Program-made: the position numbers and the translations under genes
The notes under the pieces: model-generated
Database searches by the model: none
What the model saw: the letters and a program-made list of their open reading frames with translations, nothing else
Told to the model about the DNA's origin: nothing
In this document: in pieces, positions 10,571 through 21,560 of the stretch
Numbering within the stretch: position 1 is the stretch's first letter
Layout: every line of letters starts with the position of its first letter
Assembly (NCBI RefSeq): GCF_036898095.1
Contig: NC_090739.1
Location: 58,809,074-58,873,073, forward strand
From: Palaemon carinicauda
Lineage: Eukaryota; Arthropoda; Malacostraca; Decapoda; Palaemonidae
Length of the DNA: 64,000 bases
Direction: 5' to 3'

Positions 10571-11404
10571 GATTATTATTATCGAAGGTGATGATTAATA
10601 CTGAGGGATAACGTATATATTTAACAGTAATATTGGTGTTAATACGTGAATATGTTTTAGAGATGTTTTTACCAACATTACGCGTCGTGAGAAAGTGTTC
10701 GTGGCGGCGGGTTGTTAGGACTAGGTTGTAATTGGCAATTTAGAAAAAAGTTGACACCGTACTTTTTTGCCGTGAATCATATGAGGAGATTGGATATTTT
10801 ATATGCATTATACATTCTGAATTGATCAGTGTTAATCGTTGCCACTAATTAAAAACATTTAAGTATGAAAATTATTTTTCACTAGTTGTGATTTTTATTG
10901 AAAAATTATTTAAAGTAGGAATAATTGTTGTAGTTGAGTTTCGGCAATTCGTTAATAGTTGAGAGTGAAGTTAATAAATTGATTCTTTCCTATGGTGAAA
11001 TTTTCGATTTGTGTGAGTTTGCGCCGACATTGATAATATCGTTGTCGCACAAGGCGTCCATTTTGTCAATGATCGGGAATCCATTGATGGGTTAAACTAG
11101 TCTCGGCATTAATTAGGAATAACGTTGTTGCACAGGTGACCATCTTGTTAATGACCGAGCAGCTAAGTTGAAGTTGTTTAAAACGAAAACTCTATGGGAA
11201 AGAATTTAATAAGTTGTATCTAATTCTGCTGATAAATCTTGAATTGAATTTCTCTTTAAGTGTGTTAATTAATTGTATTTTATGGGGTCGTTATATATGA
11301 AAAATTGTTGAAATTGTATATTCTGTATGAACAGTTGTTTGTTGAAATTACTGAAAATTTGAAAATTTATTGGTTTTAGCTGGTTTGATAATTATCTTTG
11401 GAAA
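10571..11404 (+). other. BEL-1 untranslated leader
   Basis: 834 bases between the primer binding site and the gag ATG with no supportable coding sequence. Presumably 5' UTR and packaging signal of the element RNA. Two similar segments, each containing GTTG(T)CGCA(C)A and a CCATTTTG/CCATCTTG motif, occur near 11040-11075 and 11120-11145 and look like a short internal duplication. Confidence 0.5.
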
Positions 11405-11873
11405 ATGTCTGATAAAGAAGCTTTGGTGAGGTCACGAGGTGGTTACAAGGGCGTAATCACCAAATGGGTAAATAAGATAGACTCTGCTGTTGCTGCAGGT
11501 AATGTCAATACATTGTCTTCATTTAAGGATTTAATTATGAAGCAAATGAAGATTGTGCACGACTTGAATGAAAAGATATTAGCCTTAACCACTGAAGAAG
11601 ATCGAATGAAAGAAGTGGAAGAGCAAGCAGAATATGAAGTAGTAGTTGGTGAACATTGGTATAAGTTGAGCAATGCCATCACAGCAATATCAGGAAGTGG
11701 TTCTTCTGGAAATCCTCCACCCACACATAAGACTAATGTTAGATTGCCTAAATTGGATCTCCCACATTTCACTGGAGATGTGTTGGAGTAGAATTCCTTT
11801 TGGGAATTGTACAATGTGTCGGTACACCAGCGAGGGGATTTAGAACTGATACAGAAATTCTCATATCTGCAGT
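11405..11873 (+). pseudogene. BEL-1 Gag, N-terminal part
   Basis: Opens with ATG at 11405 (MSDKEALVRSRGGYKGVITK) and runs 128 codons through a charged, probably coiled-coil segment to LPKLDLPHFTGDVLE. That is the start of the DUF1759-type Gag core of BEL/Pao elements. It is closed by TAG at 11789, exactly where the family has a tryptophan codon, so a single G-to-A change is the likely cause. The same frame then continues (NSFWELYNVSVHQRGDLELI) to a frameshift near 11870, after which the core resumes in the next frame. Gag would form the particle that holds the RNA. Confidence 0.88.
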
Positions 11874-14180
11874 TTGCTCACAGGAGATGCTCTAAAACTG
11901 ATTTCAGGATTTAAGTTGGAAGCTGCGAATTATTCACAAGCTATATCTCTCCTCAGAACCACATATGGGAAAAAGGATGAGATCAAACGAGTTCTAGTAA
12001 GAAGATTACTAGAAATGGAGTCTCCATCTCCTGATTCAGAAGCATTGCAATCATTCAGAGCAAATTTTGAATGTTCTATCAGATCATTAGAGAGTGAAAA
12101 TCTGGAGTTGAATGAGCTCTACACTATTTTGCTTCATAGCAAGGTGCCTAAGAGTGTTAGTGAAACTGTAAAACGCAGAAGTGGGGATGATTGGCTTGTA
12201 TTTGATACATTTAAGAAATATCTGGAAGAAGAAATTCACAATCTAAGATCTTTTGTTTCAAAGGATGTAAGTAAACCTGGAACTTTATCAACAATATCTA
12301 CGTTCACAGTGAATCAATCACAATCTGTTGGACCTAAGAGTAAAGGAAATGTGAATAAATTTAGTTCTCAACAAACAAGAAAATGTGCATTGTGTGAAGG
12401 CGAACACTGGTGGACACAGTGTAAAACTTATGCCAGTAGGGATAAGAAACTGAGTCGTCTCGGGCTTTTACGATTATGTTTTGTGTGTGCATCGAATAAA
12501 CACTTTAGTGTAGATTGTGAAAAACAAATTTGTGGAAACAGATGCAGATTAAAACATCATCGTGTATTATGTGATAAACAACAAACCAGCGAACCAAGTA
12601 AATCAACAAATAAATCAGCAAATAAACCTAATAATAATGGTGTGCAGGTTGGAACACTTTCCGTATGTAATCAGGGTCAGAAACCCAAGCAGAGGTCAAT
12701 TTTACCAACAGCAACAATTGTGTTAAAAGGTAAAGGAAGACATTTGGTACGCCTTCGTGGATTATTGGACACTTGTGCAGAACGAACCTTTATCAGGAGG
12801 TCAGCACTTAAGGACGTACAGTATAGATCTAAAGGCACGGAAAAAATTGCCTTAAGGGGTTATTTGACAAGCAAACCTGTGAATGAGTATGAGACGGTTA
12901 GTGTTTCCATACCTTATAAGGGTAGATTGATTATTATGGATTGTATTGTGGTAGATGAGTTACCAGAGTATACTAAGAAATTCAACGTTAAACGAAATTT
13001 GAAAACGTTGTGTAAAACCAAAATTTGTCTAGCGGACAAGGATTTCGATCTGCCTGTGGACAAGCAAGCACCCATTGATATGTTGGTAGACGTTGATAAT
13101 GTCTATAACATATTACACCCCGGATTCAGGAAGGCTGGAAAATTGATATTGTTACCTACCATATTTGGATATGTTGTGACAGGGTCCTGTAAGGCCCCTC
13201 CAGTGCAGGAAACCCAGGTAACTGTGTTAAAGCTAGCAACCAACGAGGAAGTAATTGAAGCTACTCATAAATTTGATAATGATATAAAGAATGATTTGGA
13301 TATTTTGTGGAATTTAGATAAAGTAGGTATTGACTGCAATGAATTGAAAGAACATGATCGAAAGGTTCTTGAAGACTTTGAAAGTACCATTGTATATTCT
13401 GAAATGGAGAAGCAATATGTTGTGGCCTTACCATGGAAGTCTAATAAGTCAAGGCTTCCATCCAATTTTGGCATGGCTTTGGGCCGAGTTAAGCAACAGT
13501 GTGCAAAATTTCAGAAGGATGAAGCCTACCTGAACCACTATCAGAAAATCCTGAAGGATCAGGAGGATAGGGGGTTTATTGAAAGGGTAGATAAAAACAA
13601 TGTGGTTGAAAATTGTCATTATCTAGCACATCATAGTGTACAGAAAGATAGTGCCACCACTCCAATCAGAATAGTTTTTGACTGTTCCTGGAGACAAGGT
13701 AAAAATGGATTGAGCCTTAACGACAGTCTGTGGACTGGACCACATATTACGACAGATTTGCTCAAGGTCTTATTGCAGTTCAGAACTAACAACTATGCCT
13801 GTATTAGTGATATAGAAAAATCGTTTTTTATGGTGCAATTGAGAGAAGAAGACCGCAATTACACACGGTTTTTATGGTTGCAAGACCCAACGGATCCAAA
13901 TAGTGAATTAATTATATATAGGTTTAGGGTGGTATTGTTTGGGCCTACGTGTTCTCCGTTTCTGTTGAATGCCACTATCAAATCACATCTGGCAGCTGTA
14001 AGGAAAGATACGAGTTGTACTGAAATGGTGGATATGATGAGAAGGGGATTATACGTGGACAACCTTCAATTTACCTCCAATAATGAAGAAGAATTAATAA
14101 ACTTGTTTTTTGGCGCAAACAAAATATTTGCACAGGCGCACTTGTATTCAAAGGATGGACTAGTAATAGTGATCTTTTGA
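11874..14180 (+). pseudogene. BEL-1 Gag core, protease and reverse transcriptase
   Basis: 768 open codons. The frame is entered by a frameshift, so the apparent TTG start at 11874 is not a true start. Order: DUF1759-type Gag core (LTGDALKLISGFKLE at the beginning); cysteine-rich zinc-binding segment (CALCEGEHWWTQC ... CFVCASNKHFSVDC, about residues 171-220); retropepsin with LLDTCAERTFI near residue 300 (D-T-C at the active site); reverse transcriptase from about residue 590 with IRIVFDCSW, CISDIEKSFFMVQL, VVLFGPTCSPFLLN and the catalytic box YVDN near residue 727. The fourth position of that box is Asn, not Asp; BEL-2 in this window has the same box. The reading frame is lost near 14145 and the protein resumes in the frame of the next entry. 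Confidence 0.9.
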
Positions 14181-16184
14181 ATACTATTGTGGGTGCTTAT
14201 CATATAAAATCAGAAGAGAAGCAAACCTATAAAGTCTTAGGCCTATATTGGAACATCTCTAATGATAGATTAACAATAACACCTAATCATCTTAAGACCG
14301 GTCAAAAAAAACGTGAAATTCTAAGTGCAATTGCCCAAATTTATGATCCTTTAAGAATGCTTATCCCTATTACGATACGAGCTAGAATATTTTTACAGGA
14401 TTTGTGGAAACAGCAGTTGAAATGTGATGATCTACTTTCAGTTCCTTTATTAGAACAGTGGAATGAGTTGTCCAAAGACTTAGAGAAAAGTCTCAGTATT
14501 TCCTTCTCCAGAGGCACTAATCTGGAGAAAATGGATTATCTCCACATTTTTTGTGATGCTAGCATAACAGCTTATGGTTGTGTGGCCTATCGAGCAAGTG
14601 GTAAAACTTCGTCTCTGATTATGGCAAAGGGTAGAGTAGCACCCATTAAAGAGTTGACTGTACCTAAACTAGAATTAATGGCTTTGTTGTTAGGTGCAAG
14701 ATTGTGTGAATTTATAGTTGAAACTTTTGAAGAAAATAAATTTGAGAAAATAATAATTTGGTCTGATAGTAAAGTTGCCCTGGGATGGTTAGTGACAAAG
14801 AATAATTTGCCAGTATTTGTGAAAAATAGAGTATTGGAAATTAACTCTATAACCACGGGGATCGTCTTTTCTTACGTCCCATCTTCAGAAAACCCAAGCG
14901 ACTGGATTACTAGAGGAAAAAGGACAGAAGTAAGAAATAACTCCTTTTGGTGGGAGGGACCTCCCTGGATAAAATCAGAAAACCACACCTATCCTATTGA
15001 CAGGACATGGGTGAAAGAAGCACAAGCACAGGATAAAGTTATTCAAGTCCATCTTGTAGGGAACAGTGAAAAAACCCATCTGCTGAACTGGGAAAGATCT
15101 AGTAGAGTGGATAAATTTGGTAAAACTATAGCTTGGATTAGGCGATTTATTCACAATTGCAAATCAACTGGCTGTAGAAAAATTGGAAGTTTAACGCTGG
15201 AAGAACTTCAACAAGCTAAAAATAAAATGATTATCCTCTTACAAAAGGAATACTTTCCGGAAGAATATAAAGCTTTGGAAAAAGGGGGTAAAGTTTCAAA
15301 ATTGACCTTATTAGTACAATCGAATCTCTTCTTGGAAGAAGGAATTATAAGATGCAGAGGAAGATTGGAACATGTCGCACAGGCGGCGGAAATAAGATTC
15401 TCAATCTTACTGCCGAAAAGTTGTTTTCTCACAAAATTGACAGTAAGGGAGCATCACTGTTTACAAGCTCACATGGGAGTAAATGCAACCGTGGCAAGTG
15501 TGAGACAGGAATATTGGGTCCCACAGCTTCGCCAATTATCCAAAAGTGTAATTCATCATTGTGTAATCTGTAAGAAAACACAAGGGAGACCCTACCGTGT
15601 AAATATTGCTCCACCATTGCCAGAATTTCGGGTGCAGAGAAAACAACCCTTTAGCGTTACGGGGGTAGATTATACAGGAGCATTGTTAACTAAGGAGAAA
15701 CAGCAAAATCCTGAAAAGGCCTATATTGTGTTGTTTACTTGTCCAGTTACTAGGGGAATCCATATCGAATTAGTAAAAGATCTGTCCTGCGATTCATTTC
15801 TTATGGTGTTTCGAAAGTTTTGTAGCCGTCGGGGATTTCCTTCTTTGATGCTAAGTGACAATGCTACTACCTTTGTATCGACTTCAGTTTATTTGAAAAA
15901 CATGGCAGAAAGTTCCTTAGTGCAAGAACACCTGAATGCTATCGAATGTAAATGGAAGTTCATACCAACCAGAGCACCTTGGTTTGGAGCTATATGGGAA
16001 AGATTGATTGGTCTTTTGAAAACCTGTCTAAAGAAAGTAATAGGTCAGGCCTTTCTCAGCTTTAGTAAACTTTCCTATGTTGTGACTGAACTTGAAGCAA
16101 TTATTAATGACAGACCCTTAAGTTATATGGAAATGGAAGTTCATACCAACCAGAGCACCTTGGTTTGGAGCTATATGGGAAAGA
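14145..16184 (+). pseudogene. BEL-1 RNase H and integrase
   Basis: Continues the pol protein after a frameshift. RNase H: YLHIFCDASITAYGCVAYR (near 14545), VPKLELMALLLGARL, IIWSDSKVALGWL, and SSENPSDWITRG near 14890. Integrase: HH-CC zinc module (EHHCLQAHMG ... HHCVICKKTQG, about 15450-15580) and a DD35E core with FSVTGVDYTG (about 15665), LMLSDNATTF (about 15855) and GAIWERLIGLL (about 15995). It would insert the cDNA, leaving 5-base duplications as seen here. The frame is disrupted by the tandem duplication beginning at 15950, which leads to TAG at 16244-16246. Confidence 0.92.
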
Positions 16185-16308
16185 TTGATTGGTCTTTTGA
16201 AAACCTGTCTAAAGAAAGTAATAGGTCAGGCCTTTCTCAGCTTTAGTAAACTTTCCTATGTTGTGACTGAACTTGAAGCAATTATTAATGACAGACCCTT
16301 AAGTTATA
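15950..16308 (+). repeat. Tandem duplication inside BEL-1 integrase
   Basis: Bases 15950-16127 are repeated at 16131-16308, identical as far as I can read, with TGG between the copies. The added length is 181 bases, not a multiple of three, so it shifts the integrase frame. The second copy repeats the glutamate (E) segment of the DDE core and the NDRPLSY segment. Confidence 0.92.
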
Positions 16309-16862
16309 CATCGGGAGATCTTGACCAGTTGGATATTCTGATGCCCAATCATTTGATTTTAGGACGTAGATTGAGATCTTTCCCTAGGGAAATCATAGAT
16401 TGGAAAGACGAAACTAAGGACCCTCTGTATGGTGGAAATAAGGATGTTGGAAAGGGATTTTTGTACATTACAAAAAAATGTGATGACCTGTGGAAAAGGT
16501 GGGAGAGAGAATATTTAACTTCTCTCAGAGAAACTCATCGGGTAGGAATCAGACACGAATCTTGGCCCAAAATGGGGGATGTTGTGTTGATACACGATGA
16601 AGGACCGAGAAGTCGTTGGAAGCTCGGTCAAATTGTCAAATTACACGTGGGACCGGATGATGTCTTGCGCGTGGTTACTTTAAAAACCCCACAAGGTCAA
16701 GTAATGAGACCTGTTGTCAAGCTATATCCTTTGGAATTATGCCAAGAGACTGATGTTGTCATATCTGAGAAAACTGATAACAAAAGCACCCGACAGAGCA
16801 GGAAAACAGCACAGACGGCTACTGAGGCGAGAAGAACCCTCATTCAAGCGGGACAACTATAA
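16185..16862 (+). pseudogene. BEL-1 integrase C-terminal region (DUF5641-type)
   Basis: Begins in the second copy of the tandem duplication and runs to the natural stop at 16860-16862. It contains LIGLLKTCLKKVIGQAF, NDRPLSYTSGDLDQLDILMP and the C-terminal SH3-like/DUF5641 region of BEL integrases (SRWKLGQIVKLHVGPDDVLR, then VVKLYPLE). Only about 30 bases separate the stop from the 3' LTR. The listed start is only the open-frame limit; the true polypeptide began in the previous entry. Confidence 0.88.
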
Positions 16863-16893
16863 CTGTAAATATTGTTTCTGTTTGCTGGGAGTG

Positions 16894-17681
16894 TATCGTG
16901 ACTTACGATGAAATCACGATAGTGTATATATAAAGACCAGTAAACAGTCATTTATCTTTTATTTTGTAAGGGAAATATTATGAACATTATGCAATGTGAG
17001 ATGCGTAGAAAATTATAATCGTTGTATTGAATTATTTTGTAATAATATAATATTTCTTTTTGTCGAAGTTTTTGTAAGGCAAATATATATCAAATAGTTG
17101 TTTGACTCTAAGCAATCGTTAACGAGTTGTTAGTGTTTGTTTTGACGAATGTGGGTTGCACATACGTGGATCTTCAGTTGTCTTTGAGTAATATAACTCA
17201 GAAGGAGTTAGTACCGGCTCACGTACGTGACAGTGAGGGTTATAGTTACCTTACGGTATCTCAGGGGAGGGAAGGAATTAACACACCTACGAGAGGAGTT
17301 CTTACCATCATGGATTAAAAGCTAAATCAAGGTTTTATAAGTGTTTTGTTATGTTAGTGATATTGAAGGGCATGCATGCACGTTAGATATCATTACTGAC
17401 AGAAATTTGTAAAATAGGACTGTACTTCGGGTTGCCGGATAGGAAATGTTACAATGAATAGTTAAGGTTAGTAATAAATGTGAATATTTTTATTCCTGGT
17501 CAAATAATGATTTAAACACAACGCAATGTCTTGATTTATTGAATGATAGGAACAGAAAAGAATCCTTGGAAATCTGTTAAAGAACCTGGTAATATGCAAA
17601 CCAAATTAGGGTAAGTTTAGGTTTTCATATTTATTGAAGATTCTATATGTTTACTATTTTGGATTCTTTTGAGTAAATATA
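16894..17681 (+). repeat. BEL-1 3' LTR (788 bp)
   Basis: Direct repeat of the 5' LTR with the same start (TATCGTGACTTACG) and end (TAAATATA). About 16 substitutions and no length change relative to 9761-10548. Followed by the target duplication AGTGC (17682-17686). Confidence 0.95.
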
Positions 17682-17686
17682 AGTGC

Positions 17687-18704
17687 CTTTAAATCCCAAA
17701 CCAAGAATCTGCTGCCTGTATGTTGGATGAACAACACTAAGGCATGGATTCTGAAAGTCCTCACACTCGTCTGGTTCCACCTAAGGTTACAGTTTATCTA
17801 ACTGAAAAAGGGCCTTCCATTCAACATCCTTTTGATTGATGGATAGTGTAGGAGGTCACGCAACTGACCTGTATTATGAAGGTGTCCAGATCGAGTTCTT
17901 GGCCCCCAACACCACATCACTCATCCAACCATTGGATTAAGGTGTCATTCGTGCCTTTAAGGCACTCTACACCCGGACCACCATGGAGAATCTCATCAGA
18001 AGTGTACATGATGATGAAGATGACATCTCACTGAAGGTGTATTGCCATAACTACATGATTGCAACGTGTTTGAAAAACTTTCAAAAAGCGCCATAGGACA
18101 TGAAGCCTCAGGTAATCAATCCAAGATAGAAGAAGTTGTGACCCCAAGTGATCCACGATTACAAGGGCTTCACTCCTGACAAAGTTCATCACAGTGGTTG
18201 GCAAGACTGTGAAGCTGGTAGGACTGATACAGGAAGAAGGCTTCAAGGACATAGCTCCTGGAGATGTCAACGTCCTCATTTATTGCTACTCAGAACCACT
18301 GACAGATGAAAACTTCATGGAGATAACAAAGTCACAAAGTGAGGAAGAAGAATAAGCAGAAATGCAAGACGAAGAAACATGAGTCTGGCGTTACCCTTGA
18401 AAGTCTTGTATTCTTATGCAACATGGCTAAGGAACTGCAACAAGGGTTGTAAGATTGGGGCGATGACATGGTCCGACTTGTGCACTTTTGCAACTGATAA
18501 ACAGGGCCATGTCTGTCTACAAGGACATTTTGGCAAAAAGAAAAAACATCAGCAGCAATCCCCATTACCATGTTCCTCTTTTGCAGGAAATTGTTAGGTA
18601 TGCCTTTCCTTTCAGTGGAAGCCTCAGTCAAAGCTGAAGAAGTTGAAGATACTGCGCCCCTTAATGAAGTGCCCCATGAAGAGGTGCCATCAGAAGAACT
18701 TTAA
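17687..18704 (+). pseudogene. Tigger/pogo-like transposase, C-terminal half
   Basis: Continuation of the transposase that starts at 9001. If the BEL/Pao element and one AGTGC copy are disregarded, the frame passes from SKNLS on the left into FKSQTKNLLPVCWMNNTKAW on the right. Further on come a second-aspartate region with DSVGGHATDLYYEGVQIEFL (about 17843-17900), then PNTTSLIQPLD with the third aspartate and an in-frame TAA at about 17938 where the family has Gln. The tail carries KNFQKA and an acidic end closing at TAA about 18702 (PHEEVPSEEL). Extra frameshifts occur after 18050. It is non-functional, but its continuity across the insertion dates the Tigger copy as older than the BEL insertion. 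Confidence 0.85.
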
Positions 18705-18836
18705 AGATTTCATTTACTGTGCAGTAAACAGCAACATCACTTTCATCGTCAAATTTTCTGCACAGCTAATTCACCATCATAGTCATCATTTCAGCCAGGG
18801 TGCAATATCTTTAACGGTGAGTAGAGCCTCATACTT

Positions 18837-18839
<3 letters not shown>

Positions 18840-18925
<86 letters not shown>
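18840..18925. repeat. (GA)n microsatellite
   Basis: About 86 bases of uninterrupted AG/GA dinucleotide just beyond the Tigger 3' region. Confidence 0.97.
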
Positions 18926-18928
<3 letters not shown>

Positions 18929-19152
18929 TAAACTTAAAACTGTTTTATGAATAAATAATTTTTAGAAATGTTTACTGTAACTGCTGATAACGTTACCTTG
19001 TTTGAGACACTTTTGTTTAATAATTTTAATACTAACTTGTGTGATTCCTGTCATGTGTCAGAAATAACTGGTAGTTTGTTATTCAATGAAGACAGTGATC
19101 CTTAGTGGCTCAAAGTTGATTGTAGATCAAAAGTCTAATCAGGTTGTTTTCC

Positions 19153-20238
19153 CTGAAAATTACATAATCACTTGACTTGAAATATTAAATCTGAATAACA
19201 TTAAAAGAAATATTTACACTCTGAAAATTATATAATAACTTTACTCAAAATATTAAATATACATAAAACCTTAGACAATCACTTGTTCCACTTGAAATTA
19301 AATTTTACACACTATTTAATTAGTCTTACACTCAAAGAATATAGTTAACCATATAACAATTTAAATACCTTTCACATTACTACAGGGCAAATTACAAAAA
19401 ATCTAAGAGAATTTTTATAAATACTCACTACGTTTACAAAACCCCGTCACACTAAAACTTTGATATTTCACCGAACACTTTTAAAATAATACACTGAGAG
19501 GCATGTATGAGAGAGAGAGGGGGAGATGGCTATGACTTAAAGCTGGGATCCTCTATCTGATTTATGCATCCTTGGGGTCACTTTTATATGAAACTTAGCT
19601 ACTTCCAGAATGTTCAAGGTCCAAGATCTGGAAGCAGGGGGGGGGGGGGGGGGTGTCTGCTTAAGGGCGTCAGGGTTATCAACTAGATGAAAAATGTCAA
19701 GAGACGAACTGGGTTGTCAGGCAACTCTCACGCATACCAACACACAGCGAGACGACTTTCTATTAGCTAGCTCCACCCATCCTTTGTCCCCAAAATAAAA
19801 AAAAGATAACATCGTAACACTAGGAATCTTCCAAAGCGCATGGCATGTAAGAATTGCTTATTTTCTCTCAAACATGACGCAATACCTCATAGAAATATGA
19901 AAGAACATCAAATAAGCCCTTGTTCCTATATCGTATGGTCACATAACACTCTCAAACAGTTTACTTAAGACTTCGTAAAAAAAATACATGAAATAAAAAG
20001 TTAATTCTTGAAAATAATGTAAATTTACGTATACTGACTTGAATGAAATATGCAACAAAATTAACGACGAAGGTTCTACGTAATTTACATACAAATCTCA
20101 AATCTACACGAGAGGAACTCATCTTAAGAGCTGGCTAACCTCTTCAATGCATATAGGAAATGCATATAGGAAAACATAAATAAAATACATGAATAAACTA
20201 CTGTATTTACTCTACACTAGACCAGCTTCGTAAGATAG
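19153..20238 (-). repeat. Gmr1-like element 3' LTR (truncated)
   Basis: Diverged direct repeat of 25719-26765, with shared blocks around GCTGGGATCCTCTATCTGAT, TATATGAAACTTAGCTACTT and TCAATGCATATAGGAAA. It starts (minus strand) straight after the polypurine tract at 20240-20252. It stops matching at 19153, whereas the 5' copy continues about 420 bases further, so its 3' end is missing. A run of 18 Gs interrupts it near 19637-19654. Confidence 0.8.
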
Positions 20239-20239
20239 C

Positions 20240-20252
20240 TCCCCCCAAAAAG
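20240..20252 (-). promoter_or_regulatory. Polypurine tract of Gmr1-like element
   Basis: On the minus strand this reads as TTTTTGGGGGGAG, immediately upstream of the 3' LTR start (TATCTTACGAAGCTGG, also found at 43682). Such tracts prime plus-strand DNA synthesis. Confidence 0.6.
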
Positions 20253-20259
20253 GATAATT

Positions 20260-21560
20260 CATTCCGGGCCCGAATCCATTGATTCAGCCCGAGATGAATA
20301 ATATGCAACTTCATTATCTTTACCTGGAATATGCTTTACATTAATACAATATGGTTGCAAACATAATGACCACCTAGTTAACCTTTGATTATTATTTTTC
20401 ATCTTATTAACAAAAGTTAAAGGATTGTGGTCGATTCACATAGACCTCAAACTTGTTTATTGCTGTGACTAACACTAGTAGTTCCTTTTCATCTGTCGAG
20501 TAGGTTCGCTGATGTTTCTTCAGCTTCGACGACATATAACAAACAGGATGAAGAATTCCTTCCTTGCCTTCTTGCAGTAAGACAGCTCCAATCCCATTAT
20601 CCGATGCATTGACTTGGATATGGAATTTCTTGTTGAAATGAAGTGCTTGAGTATCGATTTCGAAGTTACTATGGCCTTTATCCTGTCGAAGGATTCCTGG
20701 CACTCGTTGATCCATAGAAATTTTTTCTTGTGGCTGGTCAAATCCGTCAAGGGAGCAACTACAGCCGAAAGGTTTGGGCAAAAACGTCGGGAGAATCCTG
20801 CCATGTCTAAAAAGCGTTGTAATTGTTTCCTCGTTGTGGGGGGTGATGCTTTCCTTATTCCTCTGACATTAGTGGCTACCGAGGTAATTAGTCCTTTTCC
20901 TACTTAAAATCCCAAGGCCCGAACTGTTGCCTTTCCAAGTTCGCTCTTCTCCAGGTTAATTGTCAGGTATGCTCCTCGCAGCTCTTGAAATACATAGTTC
21001 AGGATTCGGAGATGTTCTTCCCAGGTCGATGAATATACCACAATATCGTCGAAATATACGACTCCTCCTTCTATCGATCCTAGAAGGTTATCCATCACAC
21101 GTTGAAAAGTAGCGGGGGCGTTCATAAGACCAAAGGGCATGATGGTGTATTGATATAACCCAAACGGGGTTATAAAAGCTGATAACAATTTTGTGTTGTC
21201 GTCCAAAGGAATTTGATAATAACCTTATCACAAATCGATCTTGGAGACGAACCTCGTTTGTCCGATATTATTGAGTAGTTGGTCAATGAGCGGCAATGTA
21301 CAATTATCAGCCACACTGATCAAATTTAACTTTTGGTAGTCCGTACTAATCCTGAAAGATCTGTCCGGTTTTTTCACGAGCAAGCATGGAGAACTGTAAG
21401 GGTTAGAACTTTCTTCGGCTAATCCGTTTTGTAGCCAATACTGTAGTCCACTTCTTTTCTCATGACTTCTTGGTGATACGGTGACAGTCGATAAGTGCGA
21501 TGCTTAAATGGTCTTTCTGTTGTTTTGAGGTGTATCTCATGCTTCATCAGGTTGGTTCAT
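20260..21560 (-). pseudogene. Gmr1-like reverse transcriptase and RNase H
   Basis: Follows the integrase tail without a gap on the minus strand. RT: a KHRTYRLSPYHQEVMRKEV-type entry near 21500, LLSAFITPFGLYQYTIMPFG then LMNAPATFQRVMDNLL (about 21190-21090), the catalytic box YFDD in GGVVYFDDIVVYSSTWEEH near 21055, and ELGKATVRALGF. After the thumb (MAGFSRRFCPNLSAVVAPL), RNase H has FHIQVNASDNGIGAVLLQEG (Asn where the first catalytic Asp is usual), STDEKELLVLVTAINKFEVY, then after a small deletion DHNPLTFVNKMKNNNQRLTR and KHIPGKDNEVAYYSSRA near 20280. Frames change repeatedly, so it is inactive. Confidence 0.88.

Larger units (their letters stand above)
9761..17681 (+). mobile_element. BEL/Pao LTR retrotransposon (BEL-1), 7.9 kb, inserted in Tigger
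   Basis: Two 788-base direct LTRs (9761-10548 and 16894-17681) enclose gag, protease, reverse transcriptase, RNase H and integrase remnants. The 5-base target duplication AGTGC is present at 9756-9760 and 17682-17686. The LTRs differ at about 16 positions by eye (about 2%), implying a fairly old but not ancient insertion. The coding part has one stop, at least two frameshifts and a 178-base tandem duplication, so this copy is defective. LTR termini are TAT...ATA instead of the common TG...CA. Confidence 0.95.

Noticed and set aside
19637..19654. Run of 18 Gs as a G-quadruplex regulatory site
   Set aside because: A single homopolymer run in a decayed LTR, not present in the other LTR copies; more likely slippage.
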